DNA of 64,000 bases from the NCBI GenBank assembly GCA_010015805.1, contig ML978121.1:3596001-3660000 (forward strand), written 5' to 3'. The notes beneath the pieces are model-generated. The model did not search any database. It saw nothing but the letters and a program-made list of their open reading frames with translations, and was not told the origin of the DNA. Position numbers and translations under genes: made by a program. This DNA comes from Rhizodiscina lignyota (lineage: Eukaryota > Ascomycota > Dothideomycetes > Aulographales > Rhizodiscinaceae). Shown here in pieces: positions 1-11,357 of the stretch (positions within the stretch are counted from its first letter, which is position 1; every line of letters begins with the position of its first letter).

Positions 1-2770
1 TTGCCCGTGATTCCATCCATGAATAAGGATCGTCGGTCATTTGAGTTTGCTTTTGCCCGATTCCACCTCACCTTCCAGATGTTAACATCACGCATGCTGT
101 CCCGCCTCTCCGGATCGTCAGTTGGACGAGGAACCAGCTTCGCGTCCGACACGTGGATTTGATGAAGTCGCTCTTTGTCCTTTTCCACAGCTTTGCGCGA
201 TCAGAGACAGCCGGTAGGAGCGTTTTCCGCACGGGCGCGAGATCGGGATGGGGAAATATGGAATCGAAAAGAAAATTCCTCAGGACTTCTGCATGAGCTT
301 GTTTCTCGTACTCGGCTGGCTACCACCGTTATTCCCACCAAGACGCTCGTGCGCGCACATTTCCTTCACAAAAATGCGCACCCATGAAAGGATAAAGGTG
401 TGTGAGGGCCCAAGGAGAGTGCCGCGAGAGACTCACACCCACGTTAAAATGGGGGGAGCCGCCATACGAGAGCCGCGCCGCAACGCCGTCCCTGGCTAAG
501 CGCCACACTTCACTCGGCTCTTTTTCATGTAATTTCCGCATCACAGCAGGCTAAGTCCAGCAAAGTCAAGCTCGCGATGCACGCTGGCCAGCACGTCAGA
601 TGCGGATTGCTCCCGCTCGTGCTCCACACTGCAAGTTCGCAAGCCGTGTCGACTCCAATTATTTCTGGCCCACATCAAATTTTCCCACTGCGAGGTTTAT
701 AATGCACCTCTTGATCTTGATTCATATGACGTCTTCACTGATCAAACAAGTCGACAGCAGTCTGCCGAGCGGTCGCCTCCATTTCGTCTGCACTTTGCGG
801 CGCTTCTTCTGCAAGCAGGATACGACACGTGCAGGAAGACACATCACTGGCCCACTTGGATCAATAGTGTGCCTCGTACAATGCCTCGCTACTGAGTCCT
901 CTCGTACAATCACACGGCAACTCCAAGCTTCCCAGCGCTTCTCGAAACACGAGGTTTCTGCTAACAGATCTATTCTTGAATTGCCGTACGTCTACAAACG
1001 TAGATCTTGTATTCGATCTTGTATTCGATCTTGTGCGGTTCCAGTTCGACGTTGCCACGTTGGTAGCGAAGAATCGTCTGTTTTATTAATTCCAAGTTCT
1101 CCACTCTTCGTTACATCCTCATTGGTATATATTGGTCTACATGTGCAGGCTCGTTTTTCAACTGTTGAGAAACGTACATATCGTTGCTTTCAACCACAAC
1201 ATTTATTTGTTCAATCCGACAGTTTCCTAATCCTACATTAGATAGTCCACCGCCTCGGAGATGCACGGGAAACCCACATCGACCTTGGCAAAGTGCGTGC
1301 CGGAAATACAATGTCTTGCTCTAAGTGGTCGTTCAGCGAAGAGTGATCTGCTCGTTCCTTCCACCTGCAGCCTGCCGCATGCCAATGTCAATGAATGCCA
1401 ACCCTATGCGTTCAGACACTCCATTTTCGTTCATCTCCACTGCCAGCGCGACGACGTGATGCCAACTGTCACCCAGCGCAGTGGCATGACTGATGACCGA
1501 AGGAACGCCTTCACGAATCCACGCAGTGAGCCAGACAAGTTCTACTAAGAACGGCTCTTCACCAGTTTCCGCGTCCAAGTAGAGGATTTTGGGGATATGC
1601 TTCCGCTCTTCGTTTGGGACAATGCGCTCCTTTTCAGGCGGATCATTTGTTGCGCAGAGGGAAGTGGAAGCGGTCGTTGTCCTTCAGATTAACCTTCTAG
1701 CTGTCGAACGCCGAGGCGTATTTGCCCGTCCTGGGATCCAGGATATCACATGCAACCGCAATATTATTCGGGTTTCTTGCAGACTTACTCTGTCTCTACT
1801 TCTTCCCGGAATCTTGTGCGCCCAGAAATTGCGTATCGGCGAATGGCGTGCCACGAGTGCGATATATCATCCTTTCAAAGCCTCGGAATGCGTTAAGAAT
1901 GTCTGATTCGTATGTCAACAGATGCTCCCTGGATGCAAGGACGAGCTTCGAGTAGAATTCAAACGACGCTCATAGGCACCATTTCCAAGTGTCCCGTCCG
2001 AATCGAGCATATTGTGCCAGTAGTGAAAGTATGGTCAAAGTGCTCTCACCGCAGATTGCGTCCATTTGGTCAATTTGAAACATTAACAATCTCCCGAGAA
2101 AGTAATAGACACTTTAAGGGTGTGTCCGTCGCACTTTTGCGTACCTCCCATTGTCTATCAATGAAATGACCCAGTTGACACGAGAGCCATTGAACAGTGT
2201 CGAAAAGTCTATAGTGCTGCATTACGCGCAGAAGTTGTCATCTGTGATCTTTGCGGCGAGGAGTTCGGAACGGAATGGGACGTTTCTGCAAGGTTCCAGC
2301 CATGATACATAATGAGTCGTTTGACATTAGGCACAGCGTGGAAGGGTTAGGGTTGGGGTTGATCTACTTCAAGTCAAATATACTTTTCACAGCCCTCAGC
2401 GTATAATCACGCTGAACAATCAATAAGATGTGAAATATACGCAATCTTATATTAGAAATGCTCTTAGCTCGGGACTTAGATGAAAATGGAGCTGCAATTG
2501 TAGATTGCTGTATTCCTCTGAGCTGAAACTTAATAACCACCAGGAGACAAACATTAAAGACACACATTACTTAAAACTCACATACCACCGACTTCGAAAA
2601 CCCATCAGTTCTATGCACAAGAGTTAAGCCGACGTATATCAACAAAATGAATCACCGACTGAGCAGTTTACTGCCCATCCTTCTCCGCCTCGCTCACCAC
2701 CAAGACGAGAGAGACCAGAGGTTGGCGTTCACTGACATTGTTATGTAGCTATCTCCCGACGAACGTAACG
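1..2770. other. Gene-poor region, no supportable gene
   Basis: No open frame here has domain-like content, a convincing start or plausible splice structure. The longest frame (600-1241, + strand) encodes a low-quality protein and looks accidental. A short three-copy direct repeat (unit about 11 bases, containing ATTCGATCTTG) lies near 1003-1034. A TTAGGG-like run near 2346 is too short to be a telomere remnant. Base composition is balanced, so heavy RIP-type decay is not obvious. Confidence 0.6.
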
Positions 2771-2780
2771 AGAAGATCAC

Positions 2781-3290
2781 CCATCGCTGAAGGGCCGCTT
2801 AGAGCAATGCATGGCACTTTTCTGTGCGTTCTCCACCTTGATCGATATGCTCCTCTGTAACTCTCCAAGCGGTATTCAGCTGCCACATCGGCATTCATTG
2901 ACATGAGCATAGCAGGCCTCTGATCGCAGAAAGCACAAGCTCACCTTCGCCAAGGACCGCTTGGAGTAATACCTGGCGCTTCATTGTACACTCTCGAGCA
3001 AGATAATTGCGCCCCTCTGTGAATCTCGAAGCGGTATTCAGCTGAGGCATTAGCGTTGATTAACATCGGTATATGGCAGTCTCTGACGGCCATAGGCACA
3101 AGATCACACCTTGCTGAAGGACTGCTTGGAGTAATTCACGGCGCTTTTTCTGCATGCTCTCCACATTCTTCGACATTAATATCTGGCAGGCCTCCGATCG
3201 TAGGAACGACATGCCAACCCTGCGCTGAAGGGCCGCTTGGAGCAACGCATGGCGCCGTGCTGCATGCCCTCTGCCAAAGATTATCACGTT
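2781..3290. repeat. Decayed tandem repeat, four copies, period about 163 bp
   Basis: A recognisable core (AAGG-CCGCTT-AGA/GAGCAA-type block followed by a GGC-rich box) recurs at about 2790, 2952, 3117 and 3228. The first three copies are spaced 162 and 165 bases apart; the fourth follows after only about 111, so roughly 50 bases are missing from the third unit. Flanking blocks repeat too (GCGGTATTCAGCTG at the first two junctions; GGCAGGCCTCCGATCG-like and GGCCTCTGATCG-like blocks). Copies differ by many substitutions, so the array is old. No coding sense is seen through it. Confidence 0.75.
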
Positions 3291-4107
3291 CTTCCATAAG
3301 TCCTGAGCATGAAAGCGGCTGTCCGCCCCCAACAAGAGACACTCCGACAGACATATCATGGCTCAGACTCTGCTGGCGGCATATCATATCGTGAGAAGTT
3401 ACTGCCTGCTCGCACGACATCACTCAAGAGACACAGTATGTATTTTCATGCCCTTCATTTCATTATTACCCGTGCCTACTCCACACGCCCTCGCTTCACA
3501 CGCAAGATGCCAAATGCTTTGCTATTTGCAGAACGCAGCACACAGAAAGGGACGCAGAAAAGCCAAAAAACCAAAATGCCGCCGGTATGCCGTGCTTGCT
3601 CGTAGTTGTACAGAAAAGAGGAAAGAAAAAAAAAAAAAAAAAGAAAAGCTCCGCCACGCAAATGTTTTACCCAAGGACCGCACTCGCCTCGCTCGCCGTC
3701 GCCATTTTTAATCGCCAGAAAAGAGGATGTCACCGCAAACGCTTCACAATGGAAAGGAAAAAGGGGGAAGAGAAACACACCGCTACGAAGTGGTATCAAA
3801 ACTCGTCAGTTCTCCCCGCTTGAACGCACGCACGTCACCGATCCATTCCGTGCAAGGAGGCAACAAACCAAATGCCAGAAACTACAAGCAGGAAAAGAAA
3901 ATCGTCAACTTTTCACCCCTGTACTGGGCGGACACACGAAGAGAAAAGGAAAAAGCAGCCGCCAGAAGTGCACAAAGCATCCACCAATCTTCCCACCCAC
4001 TCCTCCATCTCAATGACAGCCAACCTTCCAACTTTTCACCCTGTAAAAGGGCGCTTAACCAAACCCAAAAAGCCACCAAAGTGAAGTCTCGACCAATCAT
4101 CAACCAC
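3291..4107. other. Intergenic, probable 3' flank of the 4108-7402 gene
   Basis: No gene seen. A purine-rich stretch with a run of about 18 A lies near 3617-3645, and the region down to 4100 is A/C-rich on the + strand. It would hold the 3' UTR and terminator of the minus-strand gene ending at 4108. Several overlapping frames on both strands are low-complexity by-products of this skew. Confidence 0.5.
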
Positions 4108-7100
4108 TCACTCGCCACCCCCCGTAGTGCGACTCCTCTCATCCTCCTCAATGACATCACTCAAGCGCGTCGGATGATGATGTCGTCCAGCTGCAATCCC
4201 CTCCCACGGCGGCTGTGGCTGATAGCCCTCGTAGCCCTCGCCCTCGTAGTCCGGGCGCGTCTGCACCTGCGGCGGCATCGGGGCCTGCGGCGCTTGCGGC
4301 ACCTGGAGCTGTCCCTGGCCCTGCTGAACTTGGCCCTGCTGTCCTTGCACCCTAGCGGCAGAAGTAGGACCGGCAGAAGTAAGACCGGCACGGCCACCAG
4401 CCATCGCAGCGGCAGTTTGGGCAGCGACCATCGCGGCGCTGCTTGATGGTGGAATGGATGGGTACGTCGGCACACCCGCTCCTGGGCCGTGAGCAGCTGC
4501 CGCACCATACTGTCTCGCCAACTGTCTCTCCCTCTCGACCTCAGCAGCAACGTCCATCTCATCATCATCCTGGCCATCGACACCCGAAACGCGCAAGCCG
4601 CGACGCCAGAGGATCGGTCGGCCAGTCATGTCGTACCGAATATTGCCGTGCTCGTCGATCTCGTACTCTTCTTCGCCTTCGTCGAGCTCGGAGTCTCCGT
4701 CTCCTTCGGAGGGTGAAGGAATATATGAAGCGGAACCGGACGTGCGCTGCTCGGGGGATGCAATTGCGGATGCGCCGCCTTGCTGGGACTCGACCGATGC
4801 GGTAGGGTGGGCGTACATTCCTTGTGGAGGAGGCATTGGACCCGGGTCGTGGTACGAACGCTGCTGTGAGGAGCTTGGTCCTGCGGCGGCCTGCTGCTGC
4901 GGCGTAGGGATGATAGTCCTCTGACTTGCGCTGCTAGTCGCAGGCGTTGCACTGGATGGAGGATACTGGGCGTACTGCGCGCCATGACCAGATTGTGGCT
5001 GAACCGGTCCCTGACCACGATGCTCCGTGAAGGGATCGGTATCCGTGGGACTGGGGCCTTCGGCATACTCCTGCGCAGCGTAAGTAGTACCTGCTTGACT
5101 TTGATATTGGTTAGATGCTCCCTCCCTTGTACCTGGCCTCTGGCTCACACTGGCCTGCCTGCTCGCACCCGCCATGGTGGGGAAGACCTGCACGCCTCCA
5201 ATCAGGATAGGCACACCTTCTCTCAGAGCATTGACACGCTCCCTCTCCTCAGTCTCGCGGCGTCCAAGCTCCTCCCATGCGCGTCTTGCCTCGTCCTTGC
5301 TGATGGCCAACTCGCGCCTCGCCTCTTCGGCAATCTTCTCCGCGCGTCTGGCCCGGCGTTCAATGCCCTCGACCTCCTGCTCACTGTTTCGCTTCTTGCC
5401 GCGCTCCTCGATCAGCTGGCGCTCGAGCTCGGCGTTCATCTCTTGGGCTCGTTCCATGTCGGACCTCGTCTCGAAGAACCAGCGCTGGAACTTGCGCTCG
5501 CTTGAGGCTCTCAGACGCTGCAGCTCGACCACAGCATGGAACAGATTGGCGCCCGCGGCAGCGAGATCGGTGATCTGGCGGCTCATCTGGTTGCCCAGGG
5601 GAATGCGGTTGACATCCTCCGCGTCGTTCTCCAGCTTGTGGATCCAGAATGAGGTGAGACCTTCCCAGTGGGAGGAGAGTTCTTCCCAGCGCTCGAAGGC
5701 GTGAGGGAAGGACGACTGAGTGGATCGAGGTTGCTGCTGTGTCGACGGACCGGCTTCTGCTTGGGGTTGCTGAGGCGCGGATGGAGCGCGGCGTCGAGAG
5801 GGTCCCGGTTCCGTCTGAGGGCCTTGAGGTCCGCGGGGTTGAGGAGGTGGGCCGCGCTGTTGTGCTCCTGCGGCTGCAGGCTGTTGCTGTGACGGGACTG
5901 GACGAGGCTCGCCTTGACTCTGAGTGTTCGCTCTCTGCCTACCAGGCTGCGAAGGAATGGGCGGTGGTTGGGGCAAAGGACCCATACTCGACTCTCCTTG
6001 TCCGGAAGTCATGTAGCCCGAATCACCAGTCTGACCCCTATGAGGTCCAGCAGCCGAGCTCTGCGTTCTCCTGTGACCGCTAGGTTGCAGCGGCTGTCCT
6101 GGTCCACCGACAGTTGCTTGTGCTTGCTGTGCGCGCTCTCTCCTCTTCTGCTCCTCTGCCATTGCTCGTCTCGCCCTCTCCTCTTCTTGTGCTTGGTGAA
6201 GTCTCGCTGCCTCGGCAGTCTCGGCTCTGCGTCGCCTATCTGCCATGATCTGTGTCGGTGTTCGCATGCCCGGGCTCCTGCTTCCTTCGCGCGGCGCGCT
6301 CTCTGGGATTGGTGGTGGTTGCTGGAGACCTTGCGTCACTGGAACTGGGCCAATCGATCTCGCGCCACCACCACTGGTGGCAGCTATGCGGCCGTTGCCG
6401 CCGGTAAGATCTGACATCTGGGCGTTCTCTTCCTCCAGGACTGGCGTGAAGGGTTTTGGTTCGCGGATGGCAGTTTCAAGAACCCACTGGATTGCAGATG
6501 CTCTGCCGCGAGAAATGCGAAGTGCAGGATGTGTTGGGACTGGATAGCGAGATCGGACGTCTGCCGCGGAGGTGGATGACGCGCGTGGCCGCGGTGGTGT
6601 TTCGGCGAAGCGGACTGTTGGTTGGGGCGGAGTTTGTTCTTGTTGTTCGGGAGAAGACTGGACAATTGGAGAGTCGAAAGAGGCAGATCTTGGTCGGAAA
6701 GGTAGACGTGACTCTTCAAGGTTTGGTGTTCTCCGCAGGACTTGAGATGTAGCGCTGCCGGAGGAGGTTGAAGGTCTCGAGTACGGGTTGTAGGGTGTTC
6801 GTGGTTGTTGTAGGAGGGATGGATTGAAGGTGCCTGCCCGTGGGGGAAGGTCGTGTTCGTGCTCGTGAACGTCGTGGGGCTCGTTAGGATCTGGAGTGGA
6901 TGTGCGCTGCACGCTGGGCCAGCGGAAGAGGTGTGGTGAAGTCAATGTGAAGCTTCAGCGTTAGGCTCCGCTGGTGCCTGAGTGAGGCAAGCAAGTGGGA
7001 GAGCACGCCTAACGCGGTGGCGGAGGAGCGGACGCGACCGCGTGTGAAGGAGGTGTTGTTGTTGTGGTTGCACAGGTGGTGTGTGAAGTGCTAGCTAGTG

Positions 7101-7402
7101 CTGGGTGTGGTATGACGAGGCGTGTGCTGTGAGCAAGGAAGCTCGAGTCCCTGGCAAAAGTCGAGTGTTAGAAGATCTGGCTCATCGGCGACAGCTAGCA
7201 GAGCTAGATTCATGGCGCACGGGGGTCAATGGACGCGTGGTTGGGAAAAGTGTCGAGGCTGGGCGAGTAGTAAATGGCGAGGTTGGCAGAACAGCACGGC
7301 AGCGCGCAACACTTACAACACCACCGCTCCGCACGCCCCAAACGGCGCACCGCGACCCCCGATGAGCTCTGCCACTGGCGCAACAGTGGCCGAGAGGCTC
7401 AT
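4108..7402 (-). CDS. Large disordered coiled-coil protein, conserved fungal family of unknown function
   Basis: The main exon (4108-6952, about 945 residues) is open throughout. Its N-terminal part is rich in Pro, Gln, Ser and Arg. A central block of about 170 residues has a Trp-rich start (FERWEELSSHWEGL) leading into QMSRQITDLAAAGANLF, then a long charged Glu/Arg coiled coil ending in ILIGGVQVFP; I believe this core recurs in other filamentous ascomycetes but cannot name it. The tail is Gln/Ser-rich with an acidic DSELDEGEEEYEIDEHG patch. The open frame has no ATG at its 5' end, only a stop just upstream, so a 5' exon is needed. A phase-matched solution is an ATG exon at 7402-7317 ending in GTAAGT, joined across a 364-bp intron (CTAAC just before the acceptor) to 6952; this gives 976 residues. 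The main exon is secure; exon 1 is tentative because the intron is long. Confidence 0.75.
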
Positions 7403-8666
7403 AATCTTGCCAGCTGCGAGACAGGCGTGAGTTGCGCGCGATTCGTTTGTCGAGCCGTACCTGGTGCACCGACCTCGACGCTGGTGCAGCGCACAGCGGA
7501 ATTTCGAGCGGGCTGCCGCGCGCGTCCACTCCGGGCGCCGCTGCAGGAGAGTGTGGCGACGTCGAGTCTGGCTGGGCGGCGCGAGTGCGAAGCTGTCGGA
7601 GTGCAATGGCTCGGTGCTCTGCGAGTGTTGCGTCTGCAGTGGGCGTGAGATGGGCGTTGGCGTGTTGCTTTGTTGCGCAGCGCAGCTCGTCGGTACGCAA
7701 GCCAGGCACATCCCTGCGCCTCCAGCGGACGGCCCGCCAGCCTGCTCGAGGCCGTCATCTCAATGCAATGCCGGGTTATCGAAACGAGCCGTCTGCGCTC
7801 TGCTCTCGCGTTGCAGAGCAGGCCGACCTCAGATGGGATGACGTCGCCCTTTTAAACGGGTCGTCTGCCACATTCCTAACGCTCGCGGCCATTGACCAAT
7901 CACCACGCCCAGCACCACCTTCACTCGGTGCGGCGCGCAGCGGGTAGCAGAGACGCGCGACGGGGATTCCCTGAGCTGGCCTTGGACAGCATCTCAAATC
8001 GAGAGAGGCTGCTCGTCGCCTGTCTCGTCGCCGCGAAGCGCTCTGGGTTCGCGTGCGGGGATGCACGGGGGTGTGGTACTGCCTAAGGCACGCTCAGGGC
8101 CGCTGCATCGGTTTGTGCTACACCAAAACCGAGACATGCACCGCATCTCCATGCCCCGATCGTGATAGCCCTAGCCGCTGCCGTCTCTTAGTTGCCTTAT
8201 GCGAGTGACAACTCGGGCCGTCCCACCAAACGCCGCTTCATTTGGTTGTGCGGACGACTTCCGTCTTCCTTCCACACTCAACATCTTTCGTCTGTCCAAT
8301 CTCTCTTCCCGAAAATATGTCCTTAACCGTCGTGAGCTTCGTTTGTCGAGGTCAATGCCGAGCCCGACTGCAGCCTGCCGTCTACGCTGTACGGAGTATG
8401 TGGCTTAATGCGAATGGCTGGTGAAGCGTTGTAGGTGCCTGATAATGCCTTGTATAATATAGCTTCTCGCCAGCTATCTGTACTATCTATAAGAATAGTC
8501 TTGTTTGAGCATATCTCAATGTTATCTCGTTCAAGATCCTTTCCAAGTCCATTCCTTAATCCCATATATTCATCCCGACAATGCCCAAGCCCGGACGCCA
8601 GCAATGCAAACCTCTCCAAAACGACTGTGTACCAATATCTAAAACTCACATATCGGCATCTGTCAA
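7403..8666. other. GC-rich intergenic region
   Basis: This lies between the 5' end of the coiled-coil gene and the 3' end of the transporter at 8667. Several overlapping GC-driven frames exist on both strands around 7182-8066, but none has domain content or a consistent start. It probably includes the promoter of the 4108-7402 gene and, from about 8400 to 8666, the A/T-rich 3' UTR of the transporter. Confidence 0.5.
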
Positions 8667-10194
8667 TCATTCTTCCCCCACTGCAGCCCTGACATACCCC
8701 TTCCTCCTCTCCACAAACCACTCAAACAGGAACGCGAACCCCGTAGTCGTACTAATCAACAGCGTCACCACTGAAAAGATCACCAAGTTCTTGAACATGC
8801 CGAGGCCATACTCTTCCCTAACGACTTCGTGCCCGAGCAATCCGGCTGCAATCGGGCCAGCCAATAACATCGACAGGCCTCTTTCGAAGCTGCACCACCC
8901 GTACACTGTATACAGCTCCGCGTGACTATGCGTAAGATGTCCTATCGCGCGGTACCACAGCACGCTGTAACTCCCCGCGAAGAACCCCCAGATACCGGAG
9001 AAGACCGCCAACGGCGTAAACGTCTTCGCCGGACCCCAAAGGAGCAGCGCAGCGAGGCCGGAAAATAGCGTTGCAACGGTGGTCGGGATGTGCGGGTGCA
9101 TCTTGTCTGAGAAGTGGCCGAGGAGCATCTGTCCCGTGACTTGTGCGAGCGAATTGATGGCGAGCAACACATCGCCAGTTGTGTGGGACAGGCCGAGGGA
9201 GGTGCTGAAGGAGGGGAGGAAGATAGGGGGCAGGAAGAATGCGAGCCCTTGGAGGAAGACGGCAAGGGCGAAGAAGTAGATGTACGGGTTGCGGAGGAAG
9301 GCGTATTTGTTCGGGATGGGCTTGGGAATCTCGGATGCAGAAGCTTTGGGTGAGGAGGAAAACGTATGGTGCTCGGGATGTCCGACTGGGGTGCGCGGTC
9401 TGACGAGGAACAGACCCGGCCCACTAAAGAAGATCGTGAAGACCACGAAGCATCGCAGCGTGTTACGGAAGCCGAAGCGGTGGCACGACGACTCGAGGAT
9501 GAAAGGTAAGATGAGTCCGCTGATGCCAGACGCGCCGAAGAAGATGCCAAATGCGAGGCCACGGCGCTTGTTGAACCAGTCTGGAATCCAGAGTAAAAAA
9601 GGGCCATATCCAATCACCCACATGAAGCCGTACATGAAGCCCTGGGTAAGAATGAGGTGCCATACTTCGGTCGCGAAGCTGGCGAGGATGAGAGAGAGCA
9701 GGGTGCCTAGCCAACCGAATACGATCATGTAGCGTTGGATATGGGGGTAGCGGAGGGCGATTGCGTTGGTGACTGGGACGCCGAGGTAGGAGAGGGAGAT
9801 GGTGAGGGCGCCGATGGTGGGGATGTTCTTGTCGTTTTTGAATTCGGGGAGTGAAGAATAGTAGGACTGGAATACTCCAAACGCAAGTGGAAAACCTATT
9901 GTCGAATGCTTCAGTCATAATACTCTTATTCCATTCTACGAATTTTCACAACTTACCCCACAGAGTAGCTTCTAGCAACCATATGCCTAGAAGAAACGAC
10001 CAAGCTCCTCTTCCTACATCCTGAGGAGGTAGTCCGGGAAAGTGCTCATCGTGCTCATGCTCGGAGAGTAGCAGTTGTGACAAGTCTGTGTTGCTCGAGT
10101 TTGTAGAACCGGACAGACGCTTTAGGGAAATGTCATCGCGGAACTCGGAGTCCGCCAGCGTCGACGAGCGTGCATACCTTTCAGAGGCAGACAT
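8667..10194 (-). CDS. MFS transporter, monocarboxylate-porter type
   Basis: Two exons: 10194-9957 and 9895-8667, separated by a 61-bp GTAAGT...TAG intron; the spliced product is 488 residues. The N-terminal 60 residues are Ser-rich and cytosolic, followed by twelve predicted membrane helices in two bundles. A long loop after helix 6 carries PRTPVGHPEHHTF. Motifs such as GFMYGFMWVIGYGPF, WFNKRRGLAFGI and GASGISGLILP match the fungal monocarboxylate transporter-like (MCT/Mch) branch of the MFS. Members of this branch are plasma-membrane or vacuolar carriers for small organic acids or riboflavin; the substrate cannot be told here. The ATG at 10194 is the first in frame and gives the complete N-terminus. 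Confidence 0.9.
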
Positions 10195-10429
10195 TACACA
10201 GAAGTGAAACCATCAGGTAAGGACTGTGAAAGGGAGGACAATTGTGAAAGTGGAACAGCATATGTAGTGACATATGAGGTAATAGACCAAGGCCCAAGAT
10301 TTGAGATGCAGGAAAAGAGGTAGGGATAAGGTATGGCTTTCCGCTGCGGGAAGGCTGAATAACGCAAATGAAATGCTGAAATGTGGAGAACTTGCCAACC
10401 GATGATGTATCTACGGAGGGGTAGAAGCT

Positions 10430-10445
10430 AGCTACCTAGGTAGCT
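10430..10445. repeat. Perfect 16-bp palindrome AGCTACCTAGGTAGCT
   Basis: The sequence reads the same on both strands and sits about 235 bases upstream of the ATG of the minus-strand MFS gene at 10194. CCTAGGTA-containing words are common in promoters of filamentous ascomycetes, so this may be a factor site or simply a frequent promoter word. Confidence 0.6.
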
Positions 10446-10966
10446 GTCTAGATGGTCGTTCCAATCAAATATGTCGCTGGACGAACAGGTATCTGACCTG
10501 CATATCGTATGGTTGCTCAGGCCTCAGCAAACCTCTGTGAATGCCTGATGAATAGGAAGTAGCCCATGCTTCGTCAAACCTCACATGCTCGTCCGAAATT
10601 GCAAGTCTGTGGCTTCCCGACGGCGACACAGCTATCCGCTGAGACCTGGCCTATCGTGACTAGCCATCTGCGTATTAGGCTCGCTGTCAATCGCGTGCTT
10701 GAGCGAGCACCAAGGCGCCGTTGTGGCCGTTTTCACTGCACGTGGTCGGAGTTGGAGTAGGAGTACACAACGATGTAAGCGCAGGCTACCTATCCAGGAA
10801 CAGGAAAGCCAGGAGCATGCTTGAGGATAGATTATCGAAGACCAATATGGTCAACACAGGCAATAGAAGAGCTGAGAAGGCTTGCAGCAAATGTCTTTCG
10901 AAATGCGAAGGATGGAGGTGATAAGAAAATGGGCCAGAAAGCAGACGTGCGGACCGAAGGAGCCAT

Positions 10967-11242
10967 ATGGAGGCCGATCCTCAGCCAACCAATCAGAGGC
11001 CGCCATTTGCGGAATTTCACCTTGGAAACCTCCGCCAACTGGTCGAGCAGCATCTTTATTTCAACCTCTATCCACCAACAGCGCATTACGCTGCAAGAAA
11101 GCTGTCTGCCAACAAGCTCTACAGTGTATGCAATTTGCGCTCTCCTATTATCTGTGCCTATCTGAAACAATCTGTAGTGATGGTGACGCCTTTCCATCAC
11201 GACCAGCCTCTCCCAGCCCTTTCTGCCAGCCATCGTAAGTAG
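10967..11242 (+). other. Possible orphan exon or coding relic (91 codons)
   Basis: ATG at 10967 opens a frame with coding-like composition. It contains NLRQLVEQHLYFNLY followed by TAHYAARKLSANKLYS, which faintly resembles the N-terminal helices of TPR subunits of the anaphase-promoting complex. A textbook donor, GTAAGT, occurs at 11235, seven bases before the frame's stop, as expected for a first exon. No downstream exon could be linked: the next gene starts at 11358 with its own ATG. It may be a gene fragment, an upstream ORF in the leader of the next gene, or chance. The rest of 10195-11357 holds nothing else I can support. Confidence 0.25.
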
Positions 11243-11357
11243 CTACTACCAATACAAGAGCACCCTCTCTCGCATCGGGGATTTTTCTAATCATGAGCTC
11301 TCTGTCGCTTCAATCCTACTCTCATTATTCTTTGCGCGCTATTGTTTTTGTCGCTTT

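Noticed and set aside
600-1241. 213-codon frame on the + strand
   Set aside because: It begins with an ATG-poor, domain-free sequence, overlaps similar-length frames on the other strand, and shows no coding bias or splice structure.
2340-2362. Telomere-like GGGTTAGGGTTGGGG
   Set aside because: Barely two units long with no flanking subtelomeric features; chance is sufficient.
7182-7758. Overlapping minus-strand frames of 119-175 codons
   Set aside because: They arise from GC-rich DNA, overlap in three frames and have no recognisable domain; only the short segment 7402-7317 is used, as a tentative first exon.
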